From positions 124,001 through 188,000 of the forward strand of contig NZ_SUQN01000002.1 in assembly GCF_013337685.1 (NCBI RefSeq): a DNA stretch of 64,000 bases, in the 5' to 3' direction. The notes beneath the pieces are model-generated. The model had not been told where the DNA came from, ran no database searches, and worked only from the letters and a program-made list of their open reading frames with translations. Both the position numbers and the translations under genes were made by a program. This document shows positions 42,986 through 54,247 of this stretch, one piece after another; position 1 is the first letter of the stretch; every line of letters starts with the position of its first letter. The DNA comes from Citrobacter gillenii. GTDB lineage: Bacteria; Pseudomonadota; Gammaproteobacteria; Enterobacterales; Enterobacteriaceae.

Positions 42986-44170
42986 CTATGCCGGATGGCG
43001 CTTATCCGGCATACAATTTACGCCTGTAGGGCGGTTCAGACGCCCATACAGCAGCAGCGATGACATGGCGGAAAACGACAGCAGGGCCGCTGGGAGGGTT
43101 ACGTAGTTGTAGGCAAAACCCAGCGTCAGCATCATGCCGCCGCAGTATGCGCCAACCGCGCTACCGAGGTTAAAGGCCATTTGCCCACCGGCGGCACCCA
43201 GCAGTTCGCCGCCTTTCGCATTTTGCAGCAGCAAAATTTGTAGCGGGGCCGACAGCGCAAACAGACCCGCGCAGCAAATAAAGGCGAAGGTCAGCGACGC
43301 GGCTTTCATATCGCCGACGAAAAACAGCATCACCAGGGCCAGCACAATCACGAAGTCGGTCACCACCGCAATGCGCAGCGGCGTATAGCGGCCCGAAATC
43401 CGCCCACTCAGCAGATTGCCCAGCACCATGCCTAATCCAGCCAGCATCATGATGAAGGTCATCAGCGCTTCAGAAAAACCGGAGATATACATCATGTATG
43501 GCTTCACATAGCTAAACCAGGCGAACACGCCGGCGTTGCCAAACATCGTAGCGGAGAAAATAAGCCACGGTGCCGGGCTTTTCAGAAAGTGAAATTGCTC
43601 TCGCAGTTTGCCTTTTGCTTCGTCACTGATGTTGGGCACCCAGAAGGCAATCGACGCAATGACTGCAATGTTAAACACGGCGATCAGCAAAAAGGTGTAG
43701 CGCCAGCTAAATGCCTGACTCAGCCAGGTACCGACGGGAATGCCAATCAGGTTGGCGACGGTCATCCCACTGACCATGCCAGCGACGGCGGCGGTGACTT
43801 TCCCCGGGCGTGCGAGTTTAGTCAGAATAATGGCCCCGACGCCAAAGAATGCGCCGTGCGGAAAACCGGAAACCAGCCTGCCGACCGCCAGCATAAAATA
43901 GGATGAGGAGAGGGTGAAGATGGCGTTACCTATTACACACAACGTGACCAGAAACAGCAGAATATGTTTCAGCGAAAAGCGGTTGGAAAAGATCGCAATA
44001 ATCGGCGCACCCAGCACCACGCCGAAGGCGTAAAACGAAATCATGTGGCCCGCCGCAGGAATGGAAATTCCTACATCTCGCGCCAGCTCGGTTAACACAC
44101 CCATGATGCCAAACTCGGCCATGCCCAGCCCAAACGTCCCGAGGGCTAAAGAGAAAATCACTTTTTTCAT
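42986..44170 (-). CDS. araJ: AraJ, MFS transporter
   Basis: The protein has 394 residues from the ATG at 44170 (MKKVIFSLALGTFG). It is a twelve-segment major facilitator of the sugar efflux type, arabinose-inducible in E. coli but of unknown substrate. The body is colinear with E. coli AraJ, but the last residues, CMPDKRHPA and the stop, are read from the REP element at 42988-43012, so the natural terminus has been replaced. It converges on mak with a five-base gap. No AraC site was placed upstream. Confidence 0.94.
   Translation of the reverse strand: MKKVIFSLALGTFGLGMAEFGIMGVLTELARDVGISIPAAGHMISFYAFGVVLGAPIIAIFSNRFSLKHILLFLVTLCVIGNAIFTLSSSYFMLAVGRLVSGFPHGAFFGVGAIILTKLARPGKVTAAVAGMVSGMTVANLIGIPVGTWLSQAFSWRYTFLLIAVFNIAVIASIAFWVPNISDEAKGKLREQFHFLKSPAPWLIFSATMFGNAGVFAWFSYVKPYMMYISGFSEALMTFIMMLAGLGMVLGNLLSGRISGRYTPLRIAVVTDFVIVLALVMLFFVGDMKAASLTFAFICCAGLFALSAPLQILLLQNAKGGELLGAAGGQMAFNLGSAVGAYCGGMMLTLGFAYNYVTLPAALLSFSAMSSLLLYGRLNRPTGVNCMPDKRHPA
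42988..43012. repeat. REP inside the 3' end of araJ
   Basis: ATGCCGGATGGCGCTTATCCGGCAT is a perfect short REP palindrome. It overlaps the araJ stop and last eight codons. Confidence 0.85.
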
Positions 44171-44310
44171 ACGACCTGCCAGCAATATCAGCGCAGATGT
44201 GCGCCACAGCGGCGAACGTTCGCCGCCAATAAGAGCATAGCTTGCGGATAAGTGAAATGAAATGCCATTTCATATCCGTCTCTGAGTATGCAATATTATG
44301 CTACATATTG

Positions 44311-44340
44311 TGCCGGATGGCGCTAACGCTTATCCGGCCT
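44311..44340. repeat. REP between araJ and sbcC
   Basis: GCCGGATGGCGCTAACGCTTATCCGGC lies between the araJ start region and the sbcC stop. Confidence 0.8.
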
Positions 44341-44363
44341 GTGAAGCCGCACCCGTCTGTCGA

Positions 44364-47300
44364 CTACTCCACCGCAAACATCTTGTCGAGTTTGCTATAA
44401 CCCAGCCCGTTGATTTTCTTCACCTTGATTTGCACCGGAATGCGTTCTTTCATGGCCTCGACGTGGCTTATAACGCCAATGGTTTTGCCGGTGGCATTTA
44501 GCGCATCCAGCGCGTCCAACGCGGTATCCAGCGTTTCGCTGTCCAGCGTGCCAAAACCTTCATCAAGGAACAGGGAGTCAATGCGCGTTTTGTGGCTGAC
44601 CAGATCGGACAGTGCCAGGGCCAGGGCCAGACTTACCAGGAAGCTTTCACCGCCGGACAGCGTGCGGGTATCGCGAACGGCGTCGGCTTGCCAGGTATCA
44701 ACCACTTCCAGCTCCAGCGCTTCGCTGGCTTTTCGCTGTAGCAGATAGCGACCGTGCAGGCGGGTCAGTTGATTGTTAGCCAACCACACCAGGTTATCCA
44801 GCGTCAGGCCTTGGGCAAACTTGCGGAATTTATCCCCTTCTTTCGAGCCAATTAGCGCATTCAGATAGCCCCAGTCTTCGACCTGGCTGGCCGCCTCTTT
44901 AATCTGCTGCATTAATGCCTGCTGACGCTGGCGGTTATCGCTGTCCTGCTTAAGCTGCTGGCGTAACTCCCCCTGTTGGGTGGTGTTCTCTCGAAGTTGT
45001 TGCGCCAGTTGTTGCAGCCGGGCTTGCAGGGTTTGTGCGTCGGCGTCCAGCCCCTCCGGGCGCAGCGCCTGATGCGTCTGCAGTTGTTGGCTGGCTTGCC
45101 CGGACAGCGCCGTTGCCTGCTGCGATTGATTTTCCAGCGTCTGTTTTAACTGCTCAAGGCGGCGGACGGTATCGTCATCCAGCAGCGCGGAGAGGAACGC
45201 CTCTTGATCGGCAAAGCAACTGGCCGCCAGGGCGGCGGTAAATTGCGCCTGCGACTGTTGCAAGCGTTCGCTTTCCAGCGTTTCCTGCTGTTGCTGTGCA
45301 GCAAGCTGGCTTTGCAGCGACACGCAGTCGTCGTGAATTTCGCGCCAGTTTTCAGGGATAACCGTTTCGGCTTCTGCGGTGTCCGTTGCCGGAAGCGTGT
45401 CGAGCAGCGGCTTCAGGGCGTGAATGCGTTCCTGAATCACGCCATGCTGCGTCTGTTTCTCCTGCCACTGCGCGAATTCGGTTTCGCGGGCGCTTAACCA
45501 GGCTGCCTCTGTGCCGTCTTCCGGTGCAGTCAGTGACAGCGCGGACAAGGCGCTTTCCAGCCCCTGATGCGTCGTCGCCAGCTGTTGTTGATACTGGCGT
45601 TCCTGTTGTTGCTGATCGTGTAACTGGTTTTCCAGCGTCAGGCGCTGGCTGAGCAGATAAAGCTGGCGCTCGTAGTGCTCCTGTTCGCCCATCCAGCCGG
45701 TAATATCCTCCTGAATATTCAGCGTAATATTCAGAGCGGTGCAAACGTCCTGCCACTCTTTAGTGAGTGCTTGCTCTTCCTGAGAGAGCGTCTGTATCTC
45801 TTCTGTCTCACGCTGGATTTGCTGTGTCAGGGCATTGACCTGCCCCAGAACCAGCAGACCTTCCTCTTTCAGTGCTGCGACTTCTTTGGCTAACTGGTCG
45901 CGACGTTGCTGGTTTGCACTCAGTTCCAGCGCCTGATACTCCGAGACCGCAGGATGTGCAGTAGAGCCGCATAACGGGCAGGGCTGTCCGGCCTGCAAAA
46001 GCGCGCGCTCTGCCTCCAGACTTTTGATTTTTTCTTCCTGTTTGCAGAGCGTTTCAACGTCCAGGTAGTGCTGATTTTTTTCTTTATATTGCTGTCGGCG
46101 TAGCGTGAGCGTTTCATTGAGCGCGGCCTGCTGCGCCTGCGCTTTTTGCACGCTTTCACCGTTCTGACGCAGACGTTTTTGCAACGGCTGATAGCGAGCA
46201 TGAAGTGAGGTCAGACGCTGACGGAAAGCCCGTGATTGCGCTTGCTGTTCCATCGCGACCGCAACCTCATCCGCGGTGAGCGTCAGGGCATTTTCCGGCA
46301 ACGCCGCCAGTTTCTGGCGTAACTCAGCGATACGGGCAGCGAGCGCCGTAAGCTGATGCTTATCGCGACTACGCTGAGAAAAAAGTGCGCGCCAGCCCGC
46401 AATCTCCTGGCCCCATAAGCGGAATCGATCATGCTCCGCCAACCACTGCGCCAGTGCGGTAAGTTCGGTCTGAAGTTGCTCGTGGCTGCGCAGTGCACCG
46501 TTGCGGATGCGCGCGCGCAGCGAGGTTTTAGCGTGTAAGCGAGTATTTACTTCAATGATCCGCTGCTTTGTTTGCGCCAGGCGTGCAGTCTGCTCCTGCT
46601 GGCGATCCCACAGTGGACGAAGCTGGTTGGCAGGCTGAGCGAGCTGGAGTCTTGCCAGCTCAGGCGCGGCGTCCGCAAGCGCCTGTTGGGCCTGCTGCGC
46701 TAAGCTAGCCACGCGCTGCTGTTCACGAACCAGTTCTTCGCTGCGCGTAACCCATTGAAAATCTTTCTGCTGATGTTGCTGCTGCGCCAGCAAAATTTTT
46801 TCTTCGTCAGTAAGTACCTGCAAACTTTGCTGCAACTGCTGTTGCTGCTCTTCGCTTAACAGTACGACACCCGCCGCCTGCGCTTCGCATATTTCGAGCG
46901 TATTGCGCGCCGCTTTGTGTTTTTCAAACACCATTGCCGAAATTTGTCCGTAGATTTCGGTGCCGGTCAGCTCTTCCAGCAGCTCAGCGCGCTCCTTGGG
47001 TTTGGCGTTAAGGAAGGCGGCAAATTGCCCCTGCGACAGCAGCATCGAACGCGTAAACCGTCCGTAATCCAGCCCGGTGAGCGTGGCGGTCATGTCCAGT
47101 TTATCTTTGATTTTATCGGCGAGGATTTTTCCGTCGGCGCAGCGGGCAAGTTCCACGCGCGGGACCTGCAGATTGCCGTCAGGCTGATTACGCGCCCGAT
47201 TCTGGCTCCAGAACGCGCGGTAGGCTTCGCCTTTAACTTCGAACTCGACCTCTGCCAGACACTCGGCGGTGTCGCGGGTCATCAGGTCGTTTTGCGACTG

Positions 47301-47495
47301 TGATACGGTATTCAGGCGCGGTGTCTCGTGGTACAGCGCGAGACAAATCGCATCAAGCAGGGTGGTTTTTCCGGCCCCTGTAGGCCCGGTGATGGCAAAC
47401 AGACCGTTGCTGGCAAAAGGCTCTGCCGTGAAGTCGACTTTCCATTCCCCTTTCAGGGAGTTGAGGTTTTTCAGGCGCAGGCTAAGAATTTTCAT
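44364..47495 (-). CDS. sbcC: SbcC, exonuclease subunit (SMC-like ATPase)
   Basis: The protein has 1043 residues (E. coli 1048). Partner of SbcD in the Mre11-Rad50-like complex that cuts DNA hairpins and blocked ends. Walker [10 protein letters not shown] is near residues 37-45, long Gln/Glu/Leu-rich coiled coils run either side of the zinc hook CPLCG (Cys506 and Cys509), and the signature [17 protein letters not shown] and Walker [12 protein letters not shown] are near the C-terminus. The start overlaps the sbcD stop by four bases. Confidence 0.97.
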   Translation of the reverse strand: MKILSLRLKNLNSLKGEWKVDFTAEPFASNGLFAITGPTGAGKTTLLDAICLALYHETPRLNTVSQSQNDLMTRDTAECLAEVEFEVKGEAYRAFWSQNRARNQPDGNLQVPRVELARCADGKILADKIKDKLDMTATLTGLDYGRFTRSMLLSQGQFAAFLNAKPKERAELLEELTGTEIYGQISAMVFEKHKAARNTLEICEAQAAGVVLLSEEQQQQLQQSLQVLTDEEKILLAQQQHQQKDFQWVTRSEELVREQQRVASLAQQAQQALADAAPELARLQLAQPANQLRPLWDRQQEQTARLAQTKQRIIEVNTRLHAKTSLRARIRNGALRSHEQLQTELTALAQWLAEHDRFRLWGQEIAGWRALFSQRSRDKHQLTALAARIAELRQKLAALPENALTLTADEVAVAMEQQAQSRAFRQRLTSLHARYQPLQKRLRQNGESVQKAQAQQAALNETLTLRRQQYKEKNQHYLDVETLCKQEEKIKSLEAERALLQAGQPCPLCGSTAHPAVSEYQALELSANQQRRDQLAKEVAALKEEGLLVLGQVNALTQQIQRETEEIQTLSQEEQALTKEWQDVCTALNITLNIQEDITGWMGEQEHYERQLYLLSQRLTLENQLHDQQQQERQYQQQLATTHQGLESALSALSLTAPEDGTEAAWLSARETEFAQWQEKQTQHGVIQERIHALKPLLDTLPATDTAEAETVIPENWREIHDDCVSLQSQLAAQQQQETLESERLQQSQAQFTAALAASCFADQEAFLSALLDDDTVRRLEQLKQTLENQSQQATALSGQASQQLQTHQALRPEGLDADAQTLQARLQQLAQQLRENTTQQGELRQQLKQDSDNRQRQQALMQQIKEAASQVEDWGYLNALIGSKEGDKFRKFAQGLTLDNLVWLANNQLTRLHGRYLLQRKASEALELEVVDTWQADAVRDTRTLSGGESFLVSLALALALSDLVSHKTRIDSLFLDEGFGTLDSETLDTALDALDALNATGKTIGVISHVEAMKERIPVQIKVKKINGLGYSKLDKMFAVE

Positions 47496-48694
47496 GCGTC
47501 AGCCTCCCCGGCAAGCGTCTGTAACGTGTCATTAAACAGCTGATTAAGACGTTCCCGCCTCGGCGCTTCCAGTTCCTCCAGCGCCAGACGGCGGTCAAAG
47601 ACTTCCGTCACGCTCAGTTCGCTCAGCGTTTCACGCCGCTCATTGGCCATAATACGCTCGCGCTGCTCCCGACTGCGGCGCACCAGCAGAACCTCTACCG
47701 GCAGGTCTTCCGTCAACGCCTGAATTTTGCGCTGCATGTCGTGCAGGTAATCGTCGGTGGTGATTTCAATATCTAACCAGACGGGCGTTTGCAGCTCTAC
47801 ATCGCGCCATTGCTCAAGCTGGGCGGTAATGGCGGCTAAATCGCCTTTCAATACTGCCAGCGGCTGCGTGACCGGTACGGTGAGATTGTCGACGGTATGT
47901 AGCTTGCCGTCTTCGAAGCTCACCAGATGCACGCCTTTGCTTTTGCCACATTCGTCAAAACTGAGGGCAATCGGCGAGCCACAGTAGCGAATATGTTCTG
48001 TTCCGCCGATGACCTGCGCCCGGTGAATATGTCCCAACGCGATGTAATCTGCTGGCGGGAAATTCTGCGCCGGAAAGGCATCCAGTGTGCCAATATAAAT
48101 GTCACGTACCGCGTCACTTTTGCTGGCACCGACGGTCGTCAGGTGCCCGGTTGCAATGATCGGCAGGTTGCGTTCACCGCGCAGTTCACAGGCGTCCAGG
48201 TACTGCTGCTGGTAATAGTCGGTAATTGCCCCCAGCAAATGCTGTTGTTTTTCGCTGCCGGTGAGTCCCGCCTGGCTGGTGATGATGTCGCGTGGGCGTA
48301 AAAAGGGAATCGGGCACAGCACGGCGCCTGGCGTGCCGTCGCGGCGTTTCAGTATTTGCGGTCCATGGCCTGCGCTGGCGACCACCGTGGTGTTCAGAAA
48401 CGCCAAAATATCGCGTGATTCATTAAGCGTGGCGACCGAGTCATGGTTGCCTGCCAGCACCACCAGGTGGCAGCCTGTTTGCTGCAAATTGACGACAAAG
48501 CGGTTGTAAATCTCGCGGGCATAGCTCGGCGGTGAGCCGGTATCAAAAATATCGCCTGCCACAATAATGGCATCCACCTGATGGGATTGTGCGGTCTCCA
48601 GCAGCCAGTCAAGAAAGGCCTGATGCTCGGCGGCGCGGCTCTTGCTGTAGAAGTTTTGGCCCAGATGCCAGTCTGAGGTATGAAGGATGCGCAT
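47492..48694 (-). CDS. sbcD: SbcD, nuclease subunit
   Basis: The protein has 400 residues from the ATG at 48694 ([12 protein letters not shown]). It is a metallophosphoesterase with manganese: DWHLG, GDIFDTG, GNHDS, ATGHL and GHIHRAQ carry the metal ligands. It provides the endonuclease and 3'-5' exonuclease activity of SbcCD. It is the first gene of the pair and divergent from phoB, sharing a 192-bp control region. Confidence 0.97.
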   Translation of the reverse strand: MRILHTSDWHLGQNFYSKSRAAEHQAFLDWLLETAQSHQVDAIIVAGDIFDTGSPPSYAREIYNRFVVNLQQTGCHLVVLAGNHDSVATLNESRDILAFLNTTVVASAGHGPQILKRRDGTPGAVLCPIPFLRPRDIITSQAGLTGSEKQQHLLGAITDYYQQQYLDACELRGERNLPIIATGHLTTVGASKSDAVRDIYIGTLDAFPAQNFPPADYIALGHIHRAQVIGGTEHIRYCGSPIALSFDECGKSKGVHLVSFEDGKLHTVDNLTVPVTQPLAVLKGDLAAITAQLEQWRDVELQTPVWLDIEITTDDYLHDMQRKIQALTEDLPVEVLLVRRSREQRERIMANERRETLSELSVTEVFDRRLALEELEAPRRERLNQLFNDTLQTLAGEADA

Positions 48695-48805
48695 ACGAGT
48701 TCCATGACGAAAAAGCAATGAGGGGGATTATACCCTTGCAATGGCGTGAATATCTTGTTTCCGGGCTGTCATAATTCAACAACATTGGTTAAGCCTGGAC
48801 TATCT

Positions 48806-48839
48806 TTTTCATAAATCTGTCATAAATCTGACGCATAAT
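48806..48839 (+). promoter_or_regulatory. phoB promoter with Pho boxes
   Basis: TTTTCATAAATCTGTCAT (48806-48823) and the overlapping CTGTCATAAATCTGACGC (48817-48834) reproduce the E. coli phoB Pho box almost base for base; -10 CATAAT is at 48834-48839. This gives autoactivation of phoBR. Confidence 0.92.
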
Positions 48840-48886
48840 GGCGGCGTATAGAGGGTATGAACGATTAAATTAAAACAGGGCAAATC

Positions 48887-49576
48887 ATGGCGAGACGTAT
48901 TCTGGTCGTAGAAGATGAAGCTCCAATTCGTGAAATGGTCTGCTTCGTGCTCGAGCAAAACGGGTTCCAACCTGTAGAAGCCGAAGACTATGACAGTGCG
49001 GTGAATCAACTCAATGAACCCTGGCCGGATCTTATCCTGCTTGACTGGATGCTTCCCGGCGGCTCGGGGTTACAGTTCATTAAACACCTCAAACGTGAAG
49101 CGATGACGCGGGACATCCCGGTGATGATGCTGACGGCAAGAGGTGATGAAGAAGATCGCGTACGTGGGCTGGAAACCGGTGCGGATGACTATATCACCAA
49201 GCCGTTTTCCCCGAAGGAACTGGTGGCGCGCATTAAAGCCGTACTGCGTCGTATTTCACCAATGGCGGTTGAAGAAGTTATTGAGATGCAGGGGCTGAGC
49301 CTTGATCCCACCTCGCATCGTGTAATGACCGGCGAAGAACCGCTGGATATGGGGCCAACTGAGTTCAAACTGCTGCATTTCTTTATGACTCATCCTGAGC
49401 GCGTCTACAGCCGCGAACAACTACTTAATCATGTCTGGGGCACCAACGTGTACGTAGAAGACCGGACGGTTGACGTGCATATCCGCCGCTTGCGTAAGGC
49501 GCTGGAGCACAGCGGCCACGATCGCATGGTGCAGACGGTACGCGGAACGGGATACCGTTTTTCAACCCGCTTCTGA
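48887..49576 (+). CDS. phoB: PhoB, phosphate response regulator
   Basis: The protein has 229 residues. The receiver domain carries Asp53 (LLDWMLPGG) as the phosphorylation site, acidic pocket VVEDEA and Lys in ITKPFSP. The C-terminal OmpR-type winged helix has [17 protein letters not shown] as recognition helix. It activates phoA, psiF and its own operon when phosphate is low. phoR follows 50 bp later. Confidence 0.99.
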   Translation: MARRILVVEDEAPIREMVCFVLEQNGFQPVEAEDYDSAVNQLNEPWPDLILLDWMLPGGSGLQFIKHLKREAMTRDIPVMMLTARGDEEDRVRGLETGADDYITKPFSPKELVARIKAVLRRISPMAVEEVIEMQGLSLDPTSHRVMTGEEPLDMGPTEFKLLHFFMTHPERVYSREQLLNHVWGTNVYVEDRTVDVHIRRLRKALEHSGHDRMVQTVRGTGYRFSTRF

Positions 49577-49626
49577 CCGGCACGGAAAATAGCCCATTAG
49601 ATCAAGTTGTATAGGGAGTGCGACGT

Positions 49627-50922
49627 TTGCTGGAACGATTGTCATGGAAAAGGCTGGTACTGGAGCTGATACTTTGCTGCATTCCGGCTTTTATCCTTAG
49701 TGCTTTTTTCGGTTATCTGCCGTGGTTTTTACTGGCATCGGTAACGGGTCTGCTTATCTGGCATTTCTGGAATTTACTGCGTTTGTCCTGGTGGCTGTGG
49801 GTCGACAGGAGTATGACGCCTCCGCCGGGGCGGGGCAGTTGGGAACCGCTGCTTTACGGCCTGCATCAAATGCAACTGCGTAACAAAAAACGCCGCCGCG
49901 AACTGGGTAATCTGATTAAGCGTTTTCGCAGCGGGGCTGAATCGCTGCCTGATGCGGTGGTACTGACCACCGAAGAGGGTGGGATTTTCTGGTGTAACGG
50001 CCTGGCACAGCAGGTTCTGGGACTGCGTTGGCCGGACGATAGTGGGCAAAATATTCTTAACCTGCTTCGCTACCCGGAATTTACCTCATACCTGAAAACG
50101 CGCGACTTTAGTCGGCCAATTAATTTGGTACTTAATACCGGGCGGCATCTGGAAATTAGGGTGATGCCGTATACCGACAAGCAGTTGCTGATGGTGGCGC
50201 GCGATGTCACGCAGATGCACCAACTGGAAGGCGCGCGGCGTAATTTCTTTGCCAACGCCAGCCACGAGTTGCGTACGCCGCTGACGGTGCTGCAAGGTTA
50301 TCTGGAGATGATGCAGGAGCATCCCCTGGAAGGAGCAACGCGAGAGAAAGCGCTGGATACCATGCGTGAGCAAACGCAGCGTATGGAAGGGCTGGTGAAG
50401 CAGCTGCTGACGCTATCGAAAATAGAAGCCGCACCGACACTGCCGCAGAATGAAAAAGTAGATGTGCCGATGATACTGCGCGTGGCTGAGCACGAAGCAC
50501 AAACGCTGAGCCAGAATAAACACACGTTTACCTTCGACGTGGATAATCGCCTGAGCGTGATGGGTAACGAGGAGCAACTGCGTAGCGCAATCTCGAATCT
50601 TATCTATAACGCGGTGAACCATACGCCGGCGGGAACGCACATCACCGTGCGCTGGCAGCGGGCGACGGCGGGAGCCGAGTTCAGCGTCGAAGATAATGGG
50701 CCTGGAATTGCGCCTGAGCACATTCCTCGTTTGACCGAGCGTTTCTACCGCGTGGATAAAGCGCGATCGCGGCAAACGGGCGGTAGCGGGCTGGGGCTGG
50801 CTATTGTGAAGCATGCTTTAAATCATCACGACAGCCGATTGAATATCGAGAGTACGCCGGGCAAAGGGACGCGGTTTAGCTTTGTGCTAGCGGAACGTTT
50901 ACTTGCCAAAAGTAACGATTGA
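49627..50922 (+). CDS. phoR: PhoR, phosphate sensor histidine kinase
   Basis: The protein has 431 residues when started at TTG 49627, which has AGGGAG eight bases upstream and aligns with the E. coli N-terminus ([13 protein letters not shown]). The alternative GTG at 49618 overlaps the ribosome site. Two membrane segments (about 10-58), a PAS domain (about 95-190), the phospho-acceptor His213 in [10 protein letters not shown], and the N, G1 and G2 boxes ([25 protein letters not shown]) are intact. It phosphorylates and dephosphorylates PhoB. Confidence 0.97.
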   Translation: MLERLSWKRLVLELILCCIPAFILSAFFGYLPWFLLASVTGLLIWHFWNLLRLSWWLWVDRSMTPPPGRGSWEPLLYGLHQMQLRNKKRRRELGNLIKRFRSGAESLPDAVVLTTEEGGIFWCNGLAQQVLGLRWPDDSGQNILNLLRYPEFTSYLKTRDFSRPINLVLNTGRHLEIRVMPYTDKQLLMVARDVTQMHQLEGARRNFFANASHELRTPLTVLQGYLEMMQEHPLEGATREKALDTMREQTQRMEGLVKQLLTLSKIEAAPTLPQNEKVDVPMILRVAEHEAQTLSQNKHTFTFDVDNRLSVMGNEEQLRSAISNLIYNAVNHTPAGTHITVRWQRATAGAEFSVEDNGPGIAPEHIPRLTERFYRVDKARSRQTGGSGLGLAIVKHALNHHDSRLNIESTPGKGTRFSFVLAERLLAKSND

Positions 50923-50947
50923 GGCGTATCCGTAAGATTATCTTTCC

Positions 50948-50973
50948 AAAAGCCAGCGAAAGCTGGCTTTTTT
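50948..50973. terminator. Terminator after phoR
   Basis: AAAAGCCAGC-GAAA-GCTGGCTTTT followed by more T forms a strong hairpin. The stretch on to brnQ (50974-51334) is AT-rich leader sequence in which I recognise no further element. Confidence 0.9.
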
Positions 50974-51334
50974 ACGCGGGTCAATACAGTCATCCTGAAT
51001 TTTACGACGTCTGATTGTTTTTTGTTCGCATTATTACCCATACCTTTTTCCAGGAAATGGTGTTTTGTTCTAACTGGATTTTTCATATCGCTATATTGTT
51101 CTGGTTTTTAGATCCCACCTTGCTTTAAAACGTTATAAGCGTTTAAATTGCGCACCATGTGCTGTCATACCGACTGCATTTACGCGGTAAATCGAAAAAC
51201 TATTCTTCGCCGCGCCCGGCTGGGAGAATTTCCCGCTGGAATTGATTAAAAATGCCGCTGTATCGTCCCAAAAGGGAAGGGCAAAAATTTAACCTTTACA
51301 ACACCACATTCACATCCACAGGCTGTAAGACTTT

Positions 51335-52654
51335 ATGACCCATCAGTTAAAATCGCGCGATATCATCGCACTGGGATTTATGACATTTGCACTGTTTGTA
51401 GGTGCAGGTAACATTATTTTCCCCCCAATGGTTGGTTTGCAGGCCGGCGAACACGTCTGGACTGCGGCTTTTGGCTTTCTGATTACCGCTGTTGGCCTGC
51501 CGGTGCTCACCGTTGTGGCGCTGGCGAAAGTCGGCGGTGGTGTAGACAGCCTCAGCACTCCGATCGGCAAAGTGGCCGGTTTAGTACTGGCTACCGTCTG
51601 TTATCTGGCCGTTGGGCCGTTATTTGCAACGCCGCGTACCGCAACGGTCTCCTTTGAAGTGGGGATTGCCCCGCTGACCGGTGACTCCGCGCTGCCGCTG
51701 TTTATCTACAGCGTGGTCTATTTCGCGATTGTCATCCTGGTGTCGCTCTATCCGGGCAAACTGCTGGATACCGTGGGGAATTTCCTCGCGCCGCTGAAAA
51801 TTCTGGCGCTGGTTGTGCTGTCTGTTGCTGCGATTATCTGGCCTGCCGGTCCGATCAGCAATGCCATAGAAGCCTATCAAACTGCGGCGTTTTCCAACGG
51901 CTTCGTGAACGGCTATCTGACGATGGATACGCTGGGGGCGATGGTCTTTGGTATTGTTATCGTGAACGCCGCGCGTTCGCGTGGCGTTACTGAAGCACGC
52001 CTACTGACACGTTATACCGTCTGGGCAGGTTTGATGGCTGGTGTCGGCTTAACGCTGCTGTACCTCGCCTTGTTCCGTCTGGGTTCAGACAGCGCGATTC
52101 TGGTCGATCAGTCTGCTAACGGCGCGGCAATTCTGCATGCGTATGTTCAGCACACCTTCGGCGGTGCAGGTAGCCTGCTGCTGGCCGCGTTGATTTTCAT
52201 CGCTTGCCTGGTGACGGCGGTTGGCCTGACTTGTGCGTGTGCTGAGTTCTTTGCGCAGTACATTCCACTGTCTTACCGTACGCTGGTGTTTATCCTTGGC
52301 GGCTTCTCGATGGTGGTGTCAAACCTCGGCTTGAGCCACCTGATTCAGATCTCGATTCCGGTCCTGACGGCTATTTATCCGCCCTGTATCGCACTGGTTG
52401 TATTAAGCTTTACCCGCTCATGGTGGCATAATTCTTCCCGCGTCATTGCACCTGCGATGTTTATCAGCCTGATTTTTGGTATCCTTGATGGCATTAAAGC
52501 TTCTGCAATTGGCGACGTGTTACCGGCCTGGACCCAGCGTTTACCGCTGGCAGAGCAAGGTCTGGCGTGGTTGATGCCAACAGTCGTGATGGTGGTCCTG
52601 GCCGTAATTTGGGACCGCGCAGCAGGTCGACAAGTGACCTCCAGCGCACACTAA
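51335..52654 (+). CDS. brnQ: Branched-chain amino acid carrier BrnQ
   Basis: The protein has 439 residues, as in E. coli. It is a sodium-coupled importer of leucine, isoleucine and valine with about twelve membrane segments (LIVCS family; [21 protein letters not shown] in the first segment). A long 361-bp leader after the phoR terminator suggests its own regulated promoter. A terminator follows, so it is a single-gene unit. Confidence 0.96.
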   Translation: MTHQLKSRDIIALGFMTFALFVGAGNIIFPPMVGLQAGEHVWTAAFGFLITAVGLPVLTVVALAKVGGGVDSLSTPIGKVAGLVLATVCYLAVGPLFATPRTATVSFEVGIAPLTGDSALPLFIYSVVYFAIVILVSLYPGKLLDTVGNFLAPLKILALVVLSVAAIIWPAGPISNAIEAYQTAAFSNGFVNGYLTMDTLGAMVFGIVIVNAARSRGVTEARLLTRYTVWAGLMAGVGLTLLYLALFRLGSDSAILVDQSANGAAILHAYVQHTFGGAGSLLLAALIFIACLVTAVGLTCACAEFFAQYIPLSYRTLVFILGGFSMVVSNLGLSHLIQISIPVLTAIYPPCIALVVLSFTRSWWHNSSRVIAPAMFISLIFGILDGIKASAIGDVLPAWTQRLPLAEQGLAWLMPTVVMVVLAVIWDRAAGRQVTSSAH

Positions 52655-52674
52655 TATCACTGACAATAAGTTTT

Positions 52675-52715
52675 AACCACGGGGCTATTAATATGGCCCC
52701 GTGGTTTTTTTATTG
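52675..52715 (+). terminator. Terminator after brnQ
   Basis: AACCACGGGGC pairs with GCCCCGTGGTT over eleven bases around a ten-base loop, followed by a T run. Only about 20 bp remain to proY. Confidence 0.92.
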
Positions 52716-52735
52716 TGTTAACAGGTTAGGAATCG

Positions 52736-54109
52736 ATGGAAAGTAATAACAAGCTAAAGCGTGGGCTGAGCACCCGGCACATCCGCTTTATGGCATTAGG
52801 TTCGGCAATTGGTACCGGGCTGTTCTATGGCTCAGCCGATGCCATCAAAATGGCAGGGCCGAGCGTGTTGTTGGCCTATATTATCGGCGGCGCGGCGGCG
52901 TACATTATCATGCGCGCGCTGGGCGAAATGTCCGTTCATAACCCGGCAGCCAGCTCGTTTTCGCGCTATGCGCAGGAAAACCTCGGACCGTTGGCAGGCT
53001 ACATTACCGGCTGGACCTACTGTTTTGAAATCCTGATTGTCGCTATTGCCGACGTGACCGCCTTCGGTATTTATATGGGCGTCTGGTTCCCGGCGGTGCC
53101 GCACTGGATTTGGGTTCTGAGCGTAGTGCTGATTATCTGCGCCATCAACCTGATGAGTGTGAAGGTGTTTGGCGAACTGGAGTTCTGGTTCTCATTCTTT
53201 AAGGTCGCCACCATCATCATTATGATTGTCGCCGGTTTTGGCATCATCATTTGGGGGATCGGCAACGGTGGGCAACCAACCGGCATCCATAACCTGTGGA
53301 GCAACGGTGGGTTCTTCAGTAACGGCTGGTTGGGCATGATTATGTCGCTGCAAATGGTGATGTTTGCCTATGGTGGCATTGAAATCATCGGCATTACTGC
53401 CGGTGAAGCGAAGAACCCGCAGGAGTCGATCCCGCGTGCAATTAACTCCGTGCCGATGCGAATCCTCGTGTTTTACGTGGGCACGCTGTTCGTCATTATG
53501 TCTATTTACCCATGGAATCAGGTGGGCACCGACGGGAGTCCTTTTGTTCTGACGTTCCAGCATATGGGCATTACCTTTGCGGCAGGTATCCTTAACTTTG
53601 TGGTGCTGACCGCCTCGCTGTCGGCGATCAACTCTGATGTCTTTGGCGTGGGCCGTATGCTGCACGGTATGGCGGAGCAGGGAAGTGCACCGAAAATGTT
53701 CGCCAAAACCTCGCGTCGCGGCGTGCCGTGGGTGACGGTGATGGTGATGACCATTGCCCTGCTGTTTGCGGTGTATCTCAACTACATCATGCCGGAGAAC
53801 ATCTTCCTGGTGATCGCCTCGTTGGCGACGTTTGCCACGGTGTGGGTGTGGATCATGATCCTGCTGTCGCAGATCGCCTTCCGCCGTCGTCTGCCGCCGG
53901 AAGAGGTCAAAGCACTGACGTTTAAAGTACCGGGCGGTGTGGTCACGACGGTGATTGGCCTGATTTTCCTGGTCTTTATTATCGGGCTTATTGGCTACCA
54001 TCCGGATACCCGTATTTCACTGTACGTTGGTTTTGCGTGGATTGCCCTGCTGCTGGTGGGGTGGGTGTTCAAACGCCGCCGTGAGCGTCAACCGGCTGAA
54101 GCACAGTAA
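52736..54109 (+). CDS. proY: ProY, proline-type amino acid permease
   Basis: The protein has 457 residues, as in E. coli. It is an APC family permease with twelve membrane segments; [13 protein letters not shown] in the first and [17 protein letters not shown] in the sixth are typical. In E. coli and Salmonella it is a cryptic proline transporter, now also linked to histidine. It starts shortly after the brnQ terminator, with AGGTTAGGAATCG as ribosome site. Confidence 0.93.
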   Translation: MESNNKLKRGLSTRHIRFMALGSAIGTGLFYGSADAIKMAGPSVLLAYIIGGAAAYIIMRALGEMSVHNPAASSFSRYAQENLGPLAGYITGWTYCFEILIVAIADVTAFGIYMGVWFPAVPHWIWVLSVVLIICAINLMSVKVFGELEFWFSFFKVATIIIMIVAGFGIIIWGIGNGGQPTGIHNLWSNGGFFSNGWLGMIMSLQMVMFAYGGIEIIGITAGEAKNPQESIPRAINSVPMRILVFYVGTLFVIMSIYPWNQVGTDGSPFVLTFQHMGITFAAGILNFVVLTASLSAINSDVFGVGRMLHGMAEQGSAPKMFAKTSRRGVPWVTVMVMTIALLFAVYLNYIMPENIFLVIASLATFATVWVWIMILLSQIAFRRRLPPEEVKALTFKVPGGVVTTVIGLIFLVFIIGLIGYHPDTRISLYVGFAWIALLLVGWVFKRRRERQPAEAQ

Positions 54110-54115
54110 TTTTTT

Positions 54116-54143
54116 TGCCGGGTAAGGCTTGCGCCTCCCGGCA
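54116..54143. repeat. Short REP after proY
   Basis: TGCCGGGTAAGGCTTGCGCCTCCCGGCA is a REP-like hairpin seven bases after the proY stop. Confidence 0.65.
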
Positions 54144-54146
54144 TTT

Positions 54147-54169
54147 TCTCCTCCCCCGAACTCCTCCCC
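54147..54169 (-). promoter_or_regulatory. Paired MalT-like boxes before malZ
   Basis: Read on the minus strand, GGGGAGGAGT and GGGGAGGAGA occur 13 bp apart, each close to the MalT consensus GGGGA(T/G)GAGG. malZ is a maltose-regulon gene, so they fit. Their orientation is opposite to the gene, and their function is inferred. Confidence 0.5.
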
Positions 54170-54247
54170 CAATAAACGTTAAGATGATGAGTGATCCTTA
54201 ACTTTCCTATGGCAAGGTGACTTCATTTTCATCAAAGGGGATACGTG

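Noticed and set aside
53192-54001. Antisense frame of 269 codons opposite proY
   Set aside because: It is His/Arg-rich with no domain, typical of a shadow of a membrane-protein gene.
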